Both the position numbers and the translations under genes were made by a program. The notes beneath the pieces were generated by a model that was not told the DNA's origin, did not search any database, and saw only the letters and a program-made list of their open reading frames with translations. Positions 5,494-5,542 of a stretch of DNA of 5,542 nucleotides are shown here, piece after piece. The DNA is from Acidovorax sp. (GTDB lineage Bacteria > Pseudomonadota > Gammaproteobacteria > Burkholderiales > Burkholderiaceae_C), in the NCBI GenBank assembly GCA_011620245.1, contig WOZN01000067.1, positions 1-5,542 on the forward strand. The letters run 5' to 3'. The stretch's first letter is position 1, and each line of letters starts with the position of its first letter.

Positions 5494-5542
5494 CCTGTCG
5501 GACTCAGCAGTTCAAAAATCTGACCGATCTCGGGATTGCTTA
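5487..5542 (-). CDS. C-terminal end of a minus-strand gene, possibly a transposase (partial)
   Basis: On the minus strand a frame enters from the right edge and ends at a TAA at 5489-5487. The visible end reads SNPEIGQIFELLSPTGC, then stop (codons from 5540 down). The final S-P-T-G-C-stop, encoded by AGTCCGACAGGCTGCTAA, resembles from memory the last codons of some insertion-sequence transposases, where the gene end lies next to the element end. Only 17 complete residues are visible, so the assignment is weak. It could equally be an unrelated protein or a chance frame. Confidence 0.3.
   Translation of the reverse strand, partial: SNPEIGQIFELLSPTGC

Larger units (their letters stand above)
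5119..5542. other. Terminal 424 bases without an intact gene
   Basis: No complete gene with start, ribosome binding site and recognisable product is visible on either strand here, although upstream genes are tightly packed. The segment holds a small GC hairpin (TGCCCG at 5229-5234 with CGGGCA at 5242-5247), a degraded-looking minus-strand coding stretch, a perfect 9-bp inverted repeat, and the tail of a minus-strand frame running in from the right. The end (5460-5542) is more AT-rich than the rest of the window. The picture fits an accessory or mobile-element boundary downstream of the ilvE operon. Confidence 0.5.

Noticed and set aside
5283..5542. + strand frame starting at ATG 5283, open to the window end
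   Set aside because: The start of the peptide looks plausible (SLTAAQLDEWRRQGF), but composition soon becomes Gln-rich with poor third-position G/C, there is no proper ribosome binding site, and the opposite strand reads more like protein over 5330-5459. It crosses the inverted repeat.

Overview
The window is high-GC bacterial DNA. Its genes have strong G/C preference at third codon positions, TAAAAT/TATAGT-like -10 boxes and weak -35 boxes. Gene content and protein similarity point to a beta-proteobacterium of the order Burkholderiales, most likely a Comamonadaceae member (Acidovorax-like). That placement is recall and inference; no search was run.

Layout, left to right. Positions 1-243 hold the C-terminal end of a lytic transglycosylase. 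A 144-base gap with an AT-rich patch follows. Next is a complete periplasmic ABC-transporter substrate-binding protein of the DppA/OppA type (388-1968), without permease or ATPase genes beside it in the window. A perfect 16-bp inverted repeat (1982-2022) separates it from radA (2061-3440), which encodes the DNA-repair/recombination ATPase. A small two-helix membrane protein of unknown function follows (3483-3917). Then comes ilvE (3959-4909), the branched-chain aminotransferase, and 2 bases later a 68-residue CHCC zinc-finger protein (4912-5118) that is probably co-transcribed with it. All of these genes are on the + strand.

The last 424 bases (5119-5542) differ. They contain no intact + strand gene. 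The minus strand carries a coding-like stretch that seems to switch frame and looks like a decayed gene. It begins right beside a perfect 9-bp inverted repeat at 5460-5493. Beyond the repeat, the end of another minus-strand reading frame (…SPTGC-stop) runs off the window and resembles the tail of a transposase. This looks like the edge of an accessory or insertion-sequence region.

The intact genes are mostly ordinary housekeeping functions: wall turnover, peptide uptake, recombination, and branched-chain amino acid metabolism. I did not find a convincing new multi-gene system. The points most worth a second look are the junction at the right edge, the two conserved-looking small proteins around ilvE, and the strong dyad in front of radA.
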